Origin: Paenibacillus sp. FSL R5-0341
Lineage (GTDB): Bacteria > Bacillota > Bacilli > Paenibacillales > Paenibacillaceae
Reading direction: 5' to 3'
Assembly: GCF_037975235.1 (NCBI RefSeq)
Contig: NZ_CP150241.1
Coordinates: 4,836,001 to 4,900,000 of the forward strand
DNA: 64,000 nucleotides
In this document: piece by piece, positions 52,392-60,161 of the stretch
Position numbering within the stretch: position 1 is the first letter of the stretch
Layout: every line of letters begins with the position of its first letter
Program-made: the position numbers and the translations under genes
Notes under the pieces: model-generated
What the model saw: only the letters and a program-made list of their open reading frames with translations
Told to the model about the DNA's origin: nothing
Databases searched by the model: none

Positions 52392-53797
52392 CGCTCCATA
52401 CCTCCCATCTCGGCTTCCTGTTCTCCAGCGTGCCCGAGAGCAAGCCTTTTCTCCATTTCGATCTCAAAAGACGTCCAACTGTGGACTTCACCTTGAAATT
52501 TCTCCCATTGATTGGCAGACGGGATCGGAAGAATCCATTTTGCACTTAAAGCTGTGTGAGACTTCAACAGGGATTGCACATTTTTGGAGATAACGAACCC
52601 CGCATCATCGACGTCACACCAGACCACCACTTGCTCCAAGTGATTGGAATGTGTCAGCACATCAGCAATAAACTTGCGGTGTCCGCTTCGTAGTTGACCA
52701 TCTATGCCCAGCACCAAACTGTCTGAACGCGTCAAAAAATCAGGCTCTGCTACCATTCGTGTAACAACCGCACGATTCTCCACGATCCAGAGAACACGAC
52801 ATGTCGTATAGAAATGAGTGCTAAATACCGTCAGATCCGTCGTAGCATGCAGGAAACCCTGTGGATACTGAAATCCACCCGTTCCGCTTAATTGACCTGC
52901 AAAATAGACAGGTGTGATCACACCTTGACTGGACAATCCGATGACATGCAACGGAAATCCGAGATTTTGCTCGAATTGCTCCAGGAAAGAGAGCTTGTGT
53001 ATATCAAAACGTTTGGAACCACCGATAGTACGATAATGTCGTGCCCCAATCTCTTTCCAGTCAAAAGAGGTCTTGACGGATACAATCTCCGCAACAGCTA
53101 TAACGAACTCGACATACAGTATAAGTTTCTTATGCGTCCAGGCTGAACGATCCATCTCTAAAGAGTCAGCTATTTCGTTCATGCCAGATGTTTGCTTCAA
53201 TTCTGCAACGAACCTCTCCACAAAGCGCCAGAAGGCTTGGTGGTACTCATATATTTCACTTACTTTCGCTGAAACTTCTGAGGAAATGGGGGGGTCCTCT
53301 TTTACAGAATCCAGCACAGTCATTAAAGCACTGCGCCAATCCTCAACTAACACCTGGCTTTTTTCTTCTTCTTGCACCTTTTTCAGCTCCAGCAGCTGGT
53401 ATAACTTGTAGCCCATCCTGTATTCACTTCGTTTTTCCGTCTTTCCATCGGATTCATACTGTACCATACGTATAATAAAACCTTGATGCAACAACGCTTG
53501 TATATCTGATTCCAGTAATCCACTTCGCTTCAAATCCGTGTCTGTTTTTCGAACACCCGTGCTGTAAAATAAATGGATTGCCCTCTCGTCTATGTCGCTA
53601 AAAGCATTTAAGCTCCGATCTTCCTCGTCCTCCATCATCATAGCCGTAATTCTAGCAACTCTTTTCCTGATTCTAGCTGATACCTGATAGACATCCAATG
53701 CATATATTATGCCAGCGTCTGTGACTGGATTCTCTTCAAGTTCCAAACCCTTTTTCAAGTAATGTTTATATATAAACTCTTTCATCTCGGGATTCAT
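52367..53797 (-). CDS. jetD: Wadjet nuclease JetD (TOPRIM domain)
   Basis: A 476-residue protein, first gene of the operon. The N-terminal arm and winged-helix regions are followed by a TOPRIM nuclease domain. In that domain VLWIVENRAVV holds the catalytic Glu340, and VVWCDVDDAG the DxD pair Asp395/Asp397. EIGARHYRTIGGSKRFD at about 250-265 matches the conserved GxxxYxxIGGSK-type segment of JetD. It cleaves plasmid DNA once JetABC has extruded it. Being first rather than last in the operon differs from the jetABCD order of the type I system. Confidence 0.88.
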   Translation of the reverse strand: MNPEMKEFIYKHYLKKGLELEENPVTDAGIIYALDVYQVSARIRKRVARITAMMMEDEEDRSLNAFSDIDERAIHLFYSTGVRKTDTDLKRSGLLESDIQALLHQGFIIRMVQYESDGKTEKRSEYRMGYKLYQLLELKKVQEEEKSQVLVEDWRSALMTVLDSVKEDPPISSEVSAKVSEIYEYHQAFWRFVERFVAELKQTSGMNEIADSLEMDRSAWTHKKLILYVEFVIAVAEIVSVKTSFDWKEIGARHYRTIGGSKRFDIHKLSFLEQFEQNLGFPLHVIGLSSQGVITPVYFAGQLSGTGGFQYPQGFLHATTDLTVFSTHFYTTCRVLWIVENRAVVTRMVAEPDFLTRSDSLVLGIDGQLRSGHRKFIADVLTHSNHLEQVVVWCDVDDAGFVISKNVQSLLKSHTALSAKWILPIPSANQWEKFQGEVHSWTSFEIEMEKRLALGHAGEQEAEMGGMERWMSWLAV

Positions 53798-53910
53798 GAT
53801 CCATGCTCATCCTTCATCATTAATATCTTGTATTGTTAATATAACACTGGTATAACTACATGCAAATAAAGTACGCTAAACACGAAAGCTCGAACGCTTC
53901 TTTACGAATT

Positions 53911-54035
53911 TGACCAACAAACACGTAAACGACATGGTGATCCGTACAAATGCGAAGATTCTAGGGACGGTATCGTTACAGGCCCCGTGATATTAGCAAA
54001 CAGGCTCATGCATGTAATAACCGAGCAAATAGAGG
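53911..54035 (+). pseudogene. Decayed fragment of the metal-dependent hydrolase 3' end
   Basis: About 125 bases align to 46775-46900 of the intact hydrolase, for example ACATGGTGA and AATGCGAAGATTCT, then TACAGG and ATAACCGAGCAAAAT-like matches. The copy still reads Asn-Lys-His-Val-Asn-Asp-Met-Val-Ile-Arg-Thr-Asn-Ala-Lys-Ile-Leu-Gly but then has a 6-base-scale deletion, frameshifts and stops. The remaining part of the 53798-54157 gap contains only the jetD upstream region and a terminator. Confidence 0.75.
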
Positions 54036-54064
54036 CAAGATCCCTTCATTTTCAGTTGGATATA

Positions 54065-54108
54065 AAAAAGGCTATTCCCAGACGTCATACGGATGACAGG
54101 GAGAAGCC
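54065..54108 (-). terminator. Terminator of the YdeI-like gene
   Basis: On the minus strand GAGGCTTCTCCC...GGGAATAGCC with inner GTCAT/ATGAC pairing, followed by TTTTTTATAT. It is about 50 bases beyond the stop at 54158. Confidence 0.7.
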
Positions 54109-54157
54109 TCTTGGAACTTGTATTATTCTAACGAATTTAGGAGTGTATAATTACTTA

Positions 54158-54751
54158 TCAATCATTCAATCCTTTGCCCTCCAGGATCGGCTGCATGTAC
54201 TTCTCTATTCGTGACACTTTTGTTTTGGATTGCTTCGGTTGTGAGAAATAATAAAGATATGCCCGCTGCCGTCCGGGTGTCAGTGCTTCAAATGCATCCC
54301 GGAAAGCAGGATTCTCATCAAACTGCTGTTGAAGTTCCTCAGGAACGCTATATTCGGCAGTTTTTTTCATTTCCACTTGCAGTCCAGCCTGTTCCACTTC
54401 AATTGCTTGCTGGATATAGGCTTTGATCATAGCCTCCTGCTCCACAATCTGCTCCAGACTGGTGAAGCGAAGCTGGCGTTCTGCCTGTACATTCTCCGTT
54501 TGCTGGACCAAAATGCCGTGCGAGTCCTTCAGCAGAGCACCTTTGAAGAACAAAATAGCCACGTATTCTTTGAATCCATGGATTAAAACGATGTTTTTCC
54601 CATCCAGCATGTAACAAGGGTGCATCCATTTCATATCCTCTGTCAGTTCAAAATCCCGAATAATCTCTCTCAGCTTTGTGGACTCTTCCTTCAACGTTTT
54701 GAGTTTCTTTAGATAGCCGTCAACTTTGCGATTCCCACTTGTATCGGTCAT
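54158..54751 (-). CDS. YdeI/OmdA family protein (DUF1801-like)
   Basis: A 197-residue cytosolic protein. The N-terminal DUF1801-type domain (ELTEDMKWMHPCYMLDGKNI, YVAILFFKGALLKD) is followed by an OmdA-type C-terminal half with PEELQQQFDENPAFRDAFEA and TPGRQRAYLYYFSQPKQSKT. The YdeI family is linked to cationic peptide resistance in some bacteria, but the biochemical role is not known. It is a single-gene unit with its own terminator. Confidence 0.85.
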   Translation of the reverse strand: MTDTSGNRKVDGYLKKLKTLKEESTKLREIIRDFELTEDMKWMHPCYMLDGKNIVLIHGFKEYVAILFFKGALLKDSHGILVQQTENVQAERQLRFTSLEQIVEQEAMIKAYIQQAIEVEQAGLQVEMKKTAEYSVPEELQQQFDENPAFRDAFEALTPGRQRAYLYYFSQPKQSKTKVSRIEKYMQPILEGKGLND

Positions 54752-55012
54752 GGAGAAATTCCTCTCTTTATCTCATGTTCTTATAGGTTCAATTGTACTG
54801 GTTTTCAGTGGATTGTACAGCGTTGCTTACAGAGCTTTTATTGACTTTTCCACTTGAATTTAAACCTTCATCGCAACAAAGACCATCCTGTTAGATGGCC
54901 TATCATTTAATCCAATCTCATCTAATAAGTTTCAATCGACAGTTCACCATACCCATAGTAAAATAATGGAATGTCTATTGCCATAATTCCAACATACGAA
55001 AGGATGATTTAA

Positions 55013-55234
55013 ATGAGAGAGTATACAGTTGTTCCAGGTCCGAAAAATGTTCAAGTAAACCGAGGTGATACTCAGGCTGCTGTTAATTTATTTGCGGATA
55101 TCATTAATCACAAAGCACAATCTGGATGGACCTATCAATCGATGGAGTCGCTATCCGTCACTGAGAAGCCCGGTTGTCTCCAGCAACCTGTTACAACGCA
55201 TCATTATATGCTTATTTTCTACAGAGAGATTTAA
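55013..55234 (+). CDS. Small DUF4177-like protein
   Basis: A 73-residue protein with the DUF4177-type pattern: N-terminal strand YTVVPGPKNVQV, a helix LFADIINHKAQSGW, and a last strand HHYMLIFYREI. Function unknown. An AAAGGATGA site precedes the ATG. It is followed 16 bases later by a YidD-domain gene and probably shares its transcript. Confidence 0.7.
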   Translation: MREYTVVPGPKNVQVNRGDTQAAVNLFADIINHKAQSGWTYQSMESLSVTEKPGCLQQPVTTHHYMLIFYREI

Positions 55235-55250
55235 TAATAGTACAACAATC

Positions 55251-55757
55251 ATGAGAAACTCAGAATCTGAGGAACTGATATATAATAACATGCCATCCGA
55301 AGAAGAACTTATTAGACTCTTACATACACATCATGAAGAAAACGATCCTCGAAGCAGTTTCTATATAAGAACTCATGTTATTCCAGAAATTGATTGGTTG
55401 AAGTCTTTGCTTAACGTTACACTTGCATTATTCACAGGGCTAATCATCTCTATGATCTGTTTTTATCTCTTGAATCCATTCATTCCAGTATATGCTTTGC
55501 TAAGTGCCCAGATTGTTTTCATAACAAGTATGTTTTTCATAGTTCTACGACATGTTAGAGCAATCCTGATATGGAGTATTAGAATTTATCAACGTTTTGC
55601 CCCCATTGAAGTGAGGAACAAATGTCGTTTTGAACCAAGCTGTTCTGTGTATATGATTCAAGCTATTGAGAAATACGGGGCGATTAAAGGTCTTTCCTTG
55701 GGCATCCATCGTCTTCGCAAATGTAATATCAACGGTGGAGGATATGATTATCCATAA
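55251..55757 (+). CDS. YidD-domain membrane protein with an N-terminal two-helix extension
   Basis: A 168-residue protein. The C-terminal 70 residues are a clear YidD (membrane insertion efficiency factor) domain: IRIYQRFAPIEVRNKCRFEP, SCSVYMIQAIEKYGAIKG, LGIHRLRKC and GGYDYP. The N-terminal 90 residues add two strong membrane helices (LLNVTLALFTGLIISMICFY and ALLSAQIVFITSMFFIVL) absent from ordinary YidD, which is about 70-85 residues. The start has no good ribosome site, so translation may be coupled to the DUF4177-like gene. The role of the extension is unknown. Confidence 0.8.
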   Translation: MRNSESEELIYNNMPSEEELIRLLHTHHEENDPRSSFYIRTHVIPEIDWLKSLLNVTLALFTGLIISMICFYLLNPFIPVYALLSAQIVFITSMFFIVLRHVRAILIWSIRIYQRFAPIEVRNKCRFEPSCSVYMIQAIEKYGAIKGLSLGIHRLRKCNINGGGYDYP

Positions 55758-55761
55758 AGCA

Positions 55762-55797
55762 AAAAGGTCCATGGACAATCTATGGGCCTTTTGGTTT
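55762..55797 (+). terminator. Terminator after the YidD-domain gene
   Basis: Stem AAAAGGTCCAT / ATGGGCCTTTT with one wobble and a short loop, then GGTTTGGTT. It also lies just before the stop of the converging EVE gene. Confidence 0.6.
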
Positions 55798-55799
55798 GG

Positions 55800-56276
55800 T
55801 TAACATCTCTGGCTTAAGCTAATATCCAGTAGTGACAATGTCTCATTTTCCAACATGGAGGAAGCTATCATCATGAAGTCTTCAGCCCCAATTTCAAAGT
55901 GACCTTTACGAAATGGAAACCCCCAATTGCGATTCCTGCGTGTAAAACCGAGTTGGTCTAACAACGTTGCGATCTTTACTTCACGACACGGAAAATAACG
56001 GAGATCTCGGCGAAAGGGTATAAAGAATTCCGACATCTGATATTGGTATATCCTGTCGTCGATAATTTGACCAATAGCGGTAAACGCCTGAAGTGGCTGC
56101 CCCGTTGATATGTCTGTGCGTGGAGAATAGTATATCAGCCAATCACCCGCGGACATCTGTCGCAACATTGCTGACTTGCCATGGCATAGCTGCGCAAACC
56201 CTCCCTCTACGGCTACATTCACATGAGAACCAGATACAACGCCAATCCAATATCTAGTGTCCTGATTTGGTTTCAT
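55800..56276 (-). CDS. EVE domain-containing protein
   Basis: A 158-residue PUA-like EVE domain protein. RYWIGVVSGSHVNVAVEGGF is the start strand, MSAGDWLIYYSPRTDIS the conserved GD-x-x-x-Y segment, and FTAIGQIIDDRIYQ the third strand. GFPFRKGHFEIGAEDFMMIA ends the fold. EVE domains bind modified bases and are often fused or linked to restriction genes, but free-standing copies are common. ATG 56276 follows AAAGGGGGG. Wadjet is 2 kb away; a functional link is not shown. Confidence 0.85.
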   Translation of the reverse strand: MKPNQDTRYWIGVVSGSHVNVAVEGGFAQLCHGKSAMLRQMSAGDWLIYYSPRTDISTGQPLQAFTAIGQIIDDRIYQYQMSEFFIPFRRDLRYFPCREVKIATLLDQLGFTRRNRNWGFPFRKGHFEIGAEDFMMIASSMLENETLSLLDISLSQRC

Positions 56277-56302
56277 TGATACCCCCCTTTCCCTTCTCTC
56301 GT

Positions 56303-56839
56303 TTATATTTCCAGATTTGATATCAATCGATCCAATTGTAAAAAATGATGTCTGTAGTGCATCTCTATTAACAAAAACCACTCCTGAGCGTTTAGAGCGC
56401 CAAGCCTTGGATGATATATTTTGTTGTTTACCGATGCTTGGTATACAAGAGGTTCTGTACTTCTCATCCGTTCCACGACCATGTGAAGACCATCGATTAA
56501 CGAATCCTTGCTCTCGGGTGGTTGCGGGGTGTACTGAGGGGAAGCAGGAACCTTTACGGGAATAGGAGGGAATTGTCCTAATTTAAACACTTGCCTACCC
56601 AGTTCTGTTTTTTCCTCATCCGAGTTTAATGTTGAATCCCCGCTGCTCAAACACTTCTCAACATTATGCAGATGCAAGAAAAGCGCTGATTGAATCAAAT
56701 GTACATACATCTGTCCAATGGACCATTCCTCTTCACTTTGTTTTTCAAGTAAGCTATCCATATCCAATTTGTTCAGTTCTGCCAAATAGCGTTCTACTGT
56801 CGTTTCCAATGATTTCAATACTTCAGTTGTACTTCTCAT
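56303..56839 (-). CDS. DinB-family protein
   Basis: A 178-residue four-helix-bundle protein of the DinB/YfiT class. The His ligands expected for a metal site are seen in GQMYVHLIQSALFLHLHNVE and EMHYRHHFLQLDRL. Members include bacillithiol S-transferases and other thiol-linked detoxification enzymes. ATG 56839 is chosen as the start of similarity; the frame upstream to 56890 runs into the next terminator. It is 26 bases before the EVE gene in the same direction. Confidence 0.8.
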   Translation of the reverse strand: MRSTTEVLKSLETTVERYLAELNKLDMDSLLEKQSEEEWSIGQMYVHLIQSALFLHLHNVEKCLSSGDSTLNSDEEKTELGRQVFKLGQFPPIPVKVPASPQYTPQPPESKDSLIDGLHMVVERMRSTEPLVYQASVNNKIYHPRLGALNAQEWFLLIEMHYRHHFLQLDRLISNLEI

Positions 56840-56882
56840 CCTGCAACCCACTCCTCTTAATCTGTGATATATCAAAATATAA

Positions 56883-56918
56883 AAAAACACTACTGACAGG
56901 TGTATGTCAGTAGTGTTT
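56883..56918 (-). terminator. Terminator overlapping the 3' end of the WYL regulator gene
   Basis: A perfect 15-pair stem AAAACACTACTGACA / TGTCAGTAGTGTTTT with a six-base loop. On the minus strand it ends in TTTTTTTATA. The stem begins inside the last codons of the WYL gene. Confidence 0.9.
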
Positions 56919-57854
56919 TAAGATGTTTTTGGCTACTTCCTGCATTCGAAAGCGTAAAGACTCCGGCTCCAAGACCTCGATATCTCCACCCCAACCAAGT
57001 AAATAATGCAAGATTTCCTCCGGGTAGCGGACACGAAAATGAAAAATCACACCTTCCTCTTGATCCTCAAATGCATCCATATAAAAATGAAGGGCCTCCA
57101 TAATTTTGTCAGCAATTTCAGGTTTAGCCCTGATTAATATATGTTCGTTACGGTCGTCAGGAGGTCGATAACTGTTTAGATCAAAATCCGGCGGCAAAAG
57201 GAATTGATCCTCCAGCATAGAAAGTTCAGTCATGCGTGACAAACGAAAATGACGGATGTCTTGTCGCATATCACAACGTGCAATTAACATCCAATTCTCC
57301 TGAACCAGTGAGAGGCCATAGGGTGAAACCTCACGCATGTTATACCGATTCCCATCCGTTCCTGGCATTTTTTTCAGATACATAAAGCTGATTTTACGTT
57401 GATCCAGAATGGCATTACGTATCTGGTTAAGGTATGTTTTCACCCGTGCTCGGGTTAAAGGTTCAACCGTATGAAGCAGTCGCATCGTTTCCCGAACACG
57501 AGTTGATTCATTACGAACGGATTCTGGTAAGATCGCTTCAATTTTTCGTTGAGCCGACTTAGCCTCCATCGCGTATTCTGTATCCATTCTCTGTTCGATA
57601 AAATCAGCTCCCATGAGCAGGGATACGGCTTCTTCTGCGGTGAAGCTTACCGGGGGCAGAAAATATCCTTCCATGAGGGAATACCCCTGACCCGGAGCTC
57701 CCATGATCGGAACACCAGCCTCACTTAATGCCTGAATATCTCGATATATCGTACGTACACTTGTCTCAAATTGAGCTGCCAAATCTTCTGCTCGTAGCAT
57801 CTTTCTTCGCTGCAATTCAAGCGTAATCGCAAGCTGTCGCTCCGTTTTGTTCAT
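56907..57854 (-). CDS. YafY/DeoR-type HTH plus WYL-domain transcriptional regulator
   Basis: A 315-residue regulator. The N-terminal winged helix (QLAITLELQRRKMLRAEDLA, QFETSVRTIYRDIQALSEAG) is followed by a linker and a WYL domain. The WYL domain includes ISFMYLKKMPGTDGNRYNMREV, SPYGLSLVQENWMLIARCDM with the usual ligand-binding positions, and a C-terminal WCX part (LLGWGGDIEVLEPESLRF). WYL proteins sense nucleic acid ligands or other small molecules. Its target is not evident; the DinB and EVE genes lie downstream but behind its terminator. Confidence 0.88.
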   Translation of the reverse strand: MNKTERQLAITLELQRRKMLRAEDLAAQFETSVRTIYRDIQALSEAGVPIMGAPGQGYSLMEGYFLPPVSFTAEEAVSLLMGADFIEQRMDTEYAMEAKSAQRKIEAILPESVRNESTRVRETMRLLHTVEPLTRARVKTYLNQIRNAILDQRKISFMYLKKMPGTDGNRYNMREVSPYGLSLVQENWMLIARCDMRQDIRHFRLSRMTELSMLEDQFLLPPDFDLNSYRPPDDRNEHILIRAKPEIADKIMEALHFYMDAFEDQEEGVIFHFRVRYPEEILHYLLGWGGDIEVLEPESLRFRMQEVAKNILKHY

Positions 57855-58116
57855 TTTCTAAGCCCCCACCGTTTCATCATCCGAACCTAAATCATTCTAT
57901 CACAGTAACGTGTCTTTTCGTTTCGTGAATTAAAGCTATGGAACGTCTTACATGCCACCCGAAGAAAATCTTTTGTGGACTGGGTAGTGTGTTGTTTGTA
58001 AGATCCGACCTATCTCCACTTTATATTTAAACTGGAAAAATACGATACATAAACCGATAATGTTGAAGATGGCTAACAACGCAAAGATCCATATACATTG
58101 AAGGAGTTGCACACTT

Positions 58117-59076
58117 TTGAAAAGATTCTATCTAGGTTTTGGATTAACGATCACCATTATCATTGGACTATTATCAAGCGCTACTCCAACAGAAGCAGCA
58201 TCGAAGAAAGTAAACTTAAAATTGTCAGATGGAGCGACGTACTATGGTGAAGTTTTAAACGGGAAACCTCATGGTAAAGGAACCGCAAGATGGGGAGAAA
58301 CCGAAGTTTACTCTGGAGATTGGGTGAGTGGTAAGCGGCAAGGAAAAGGCAAATATACATATACATTAGTTGAAGGTGGAGGTGTCCCCTTTGAGGATTA
58401 CAATGAATCTAATATGGGCCATGGAACAGGTGAATTCACTACAAAAACCTACACCGGATCATGGATTAATGATACATATCATGGTAAAGGAAAAGAAATT
58501 ACGCAATGGTTAGAAGTACAGTATCTTACTTCTGATGGTAAGGTTTACCCTATACTTGACAGATACATCAACACCATTAACAATGGAACATTCAATCAGG
58601 GCAAGATGACTCAAGGATATTACGCAATTCACTCTTCAGATACTGTCTCACTAGGATATACTGATCACACAACTACGATTGCTCTCAAAAATGATTATTT
58701 CAACGAAAAGTTAACCGGGGACAAGGACTTTTTTGACACGATTATCGATTATAAAAAGAAACACGGTTCTTCTGAAAAATATATTGGGATTAAACCATCC
58801 GAATTCTCCAAAGGTACATTAACTAATGGCAAATTCACGGGGGTTACGCATCTAATCGATTATAGTAATTCAGTTAGTTATTCTAAACAAGTCATAATGA
58901 ACGATAACGTATTAAAGGAGAATCACATAACATCTGGCGTATTTCATAAAGATCGTAAGAAGAACATTAATGAATTCCTGCAAGCTATTAAGCCCTACTC
59001 AGTCAAAATCAATACCATCTCTGACGAGATTATGTCATTAAAAGACATTAACTATGAGGGAATGATCCCTAGGTAG
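58117..59076 (+). CDS. Secreted MORN-repeat protein
   Basis: A 319-residue protein with a signal peptide (YLGFGLTITIIIGLLSSA, cleavage near PTEA-AS). MORN repeats follow: YYGEVLNGKPHGKGTARWG, YSGDWVSGKRQGKGKYTYT and YTGSWINDTYHGKGKEITQ at about residues 40-130. The remainder is charged and of unknown fold. TTG start with AAGGAG about 11 bases upstream. MORN repeats serve as extended beta-hairpin scaffolds; the target outside the cell is unknown. It is followed 13 bases later by a small membrane protein, probably in one operon. Confidence 0.8.
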   Translation: MKRFYLGFGLTITIIIGLLSSATPTEAASKKVNLKLSDGATYYGEVLNGKPHGKGTARWGETEVYSGDWVSGKRQGKGKYTYTLVEGGGVPFEDYNESNMGHGTGEFTTKTYTGSWINDTYHGKGKEITQWLEVQYLTSDGKVYPILDRYINTINNGTFNQGKMTQGYYAIHSSDTVSLGYTDHTTTIALKNDYFNEKLTGDKDFFDTIIDYKKKHGSSEKYIGIKPSEFSKGTLTNGKFTGVTHLIDYSNSVSYSKQVIMNDNVLKENHITSGVFHKDRKKNINEFLQAIKPYSVKINTISDEIMSLKDINYEGMIPR

Positions 59077-59089
59077 TGGAGGTCACAAA

Positions 59090-59434
59090 ATGAGCAAAAA
59101 GCGATGGATTGTGAGCATAGTCATTTTGATTATCATACTTTTCATGAGCGAATTGATGATGTTGTCCTCAGGAAAGGTTGGAGTTCTCAACATAACGCAG
59201 AGAATCATTTCAGGTGCACCTCATGTTATCGTTCAAGGGCAGACACTGTCTTACCAAGGTAAGGTTCATTGGGAGGATATCCAAAGTAGTATCGAAGAAT
59301 ATTCCGCAAGCGATGAAGGAACGGTCTTGTATAAAGCACTAGGCACCCCTGTCCCACCACCTTGGATATATGTGAGAAAAGGAAACCATCAGGGTTTCCG
59401 ATATAAATTCCCCCAGCTTCCCTGGAAACTATAA
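59090..59434 (+). CDS. Small single-span membrane protein of unknown function
   Basis: A 114-residue protein with one N-terminal helix (WIVSIVILIIILFMSELMML) and an extracytoplasmic beta-rich tail ending FRYKFPQLPWKL. No family is recognised. It is coupled to the MORN protein gene by close spacing and a GGAGGTC-type ribosome site, so both may work at the cell surface. Confidence 0.6.
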   Translation: MSKKRWIVSIVILIIILFMSELMMLSSGKVGVLNITQRIISGAPHVIVQGQTLSYQGKVHWEDIQSSIEEYSASDEGTVLYKALGTPVPPPWIYVRKGNHQGFRYKFPQLPWKL

Positions 59435-59453
59435 ATGATCTGGGAACTTCACG

Positions 59454-59481
59454 AGCGGACATCACCAGATGTCCGCTTTTG
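59454..59481 (+). terminator. Terminator of the MORN operon
   Basis: A perfect 10-pair stem AGCGGACATC / GATGTCCGCT, four-base loop, then TTTTGCT. It begins 20 bases past the stop. Confidence 0.85.
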
Positions 59482-59563
59482 CTATGAATTTGTAGTCTAC
59501 CTCGCTCAATGGTGACATGTCCTATGGTTCAGGTATCAAATACAATCCACACTATTGTTCCTC

Positions 59564-60025
59564 TCACTTTTCTTCCAATCCGTTAAACTGCCTGAGCATG
59601 GCGGTGAAATGCTCCAGTTCCTTATCATCCCATCTGGATATACGGTCATAAAAAGCTGACTCCTTCTCCTTGAGCGCACCAACCGTCGATTGTTGACCAA
59701 GTTCCGTAAGAGACAGTAACACCCCGCGCCGATCCTTGGGGTCTTGCTCTTTGCTAACATATCCCGACTTTTCGAGTTGTTTGATTAATCGGCTGACCGA
59801 GCTGCGGTCCATTGCATTCGCTTCTGCCAAAGCCGCGGCGCTTGTTGGGCCATAGGAGTAGAGCCACCGTACCAGTTGAAAAGCGGCAGGTTGCAGATTC
59901 GCATCAAAACGCTCGGCAGATCGAACGTTAAGCGCATGCGAAGCACTGATCAGTGCATGAATCTGCTCACCCAGCGCTAGCTCCAGGGTTGCTCTATCTT
60001 TGGTTTTGACTGGATTTTCACTCAT
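59564..60025 (-). CDS. MarR-family transcriptional regulator
   Basis: A 153-residue winged-helix repressor. FQLVRWLYSYGPTSAAALAE and MDRSSVSRLIKQLEKSGYVS are the DNA-binding helices; DPKDRRGVLLSLTELG is the wing with the conserved Asp-Arg-Arg. ATG 60025 is preferred over the frame upstream to 60091 because family similarity starts there. It is divergent from an SDR gene across 136 bases and probably represses it. Confidence 0.88.
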   Translation of the reverse strand: MSENPVKTKDRATLELALGEQIHALISASHALNVRSAERFDANLQPAAFQLVRWLYSYGPTSAAALAEANAMDRSSVSRLIKQLEKSGYVSKEQDPKDRRGVLLSLTELGQQSTVGALKEKESAFYDRISRWDDKELEHFTAMLRQFNGLEEK

Positions 60026-60077
60026 TATTGTTAACTCCCTCTCCCAGATACATGAAAGTAGACTTCTCGAAATATAG

Positions 60078-60110
60078 TTGACAAATATCAATTAATATTT
60101 ATAGTTGATT
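60078..60110 (+). promoter_or_regulatory. Promoter with an overlapping dyad, candidate MarR operator
   Basis: TTGACA (60078-60083), 17-base spacer, ATAGTT (60101-60106) form a plus-strand promoter. ATCAA / TTGAT half-sites separated by about 13 bases (60087-60109) overlap it, as expected for a MarR-type dimer site. A TATAAT at 60122-60127 is an alternative -10 without a good -35. Confidence 0.45.
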
Positions 60111-60161
60111 TATGTCCATTATATAATTCCGAATCTATTCGTGTCAAAAGGAGATCTTCTC

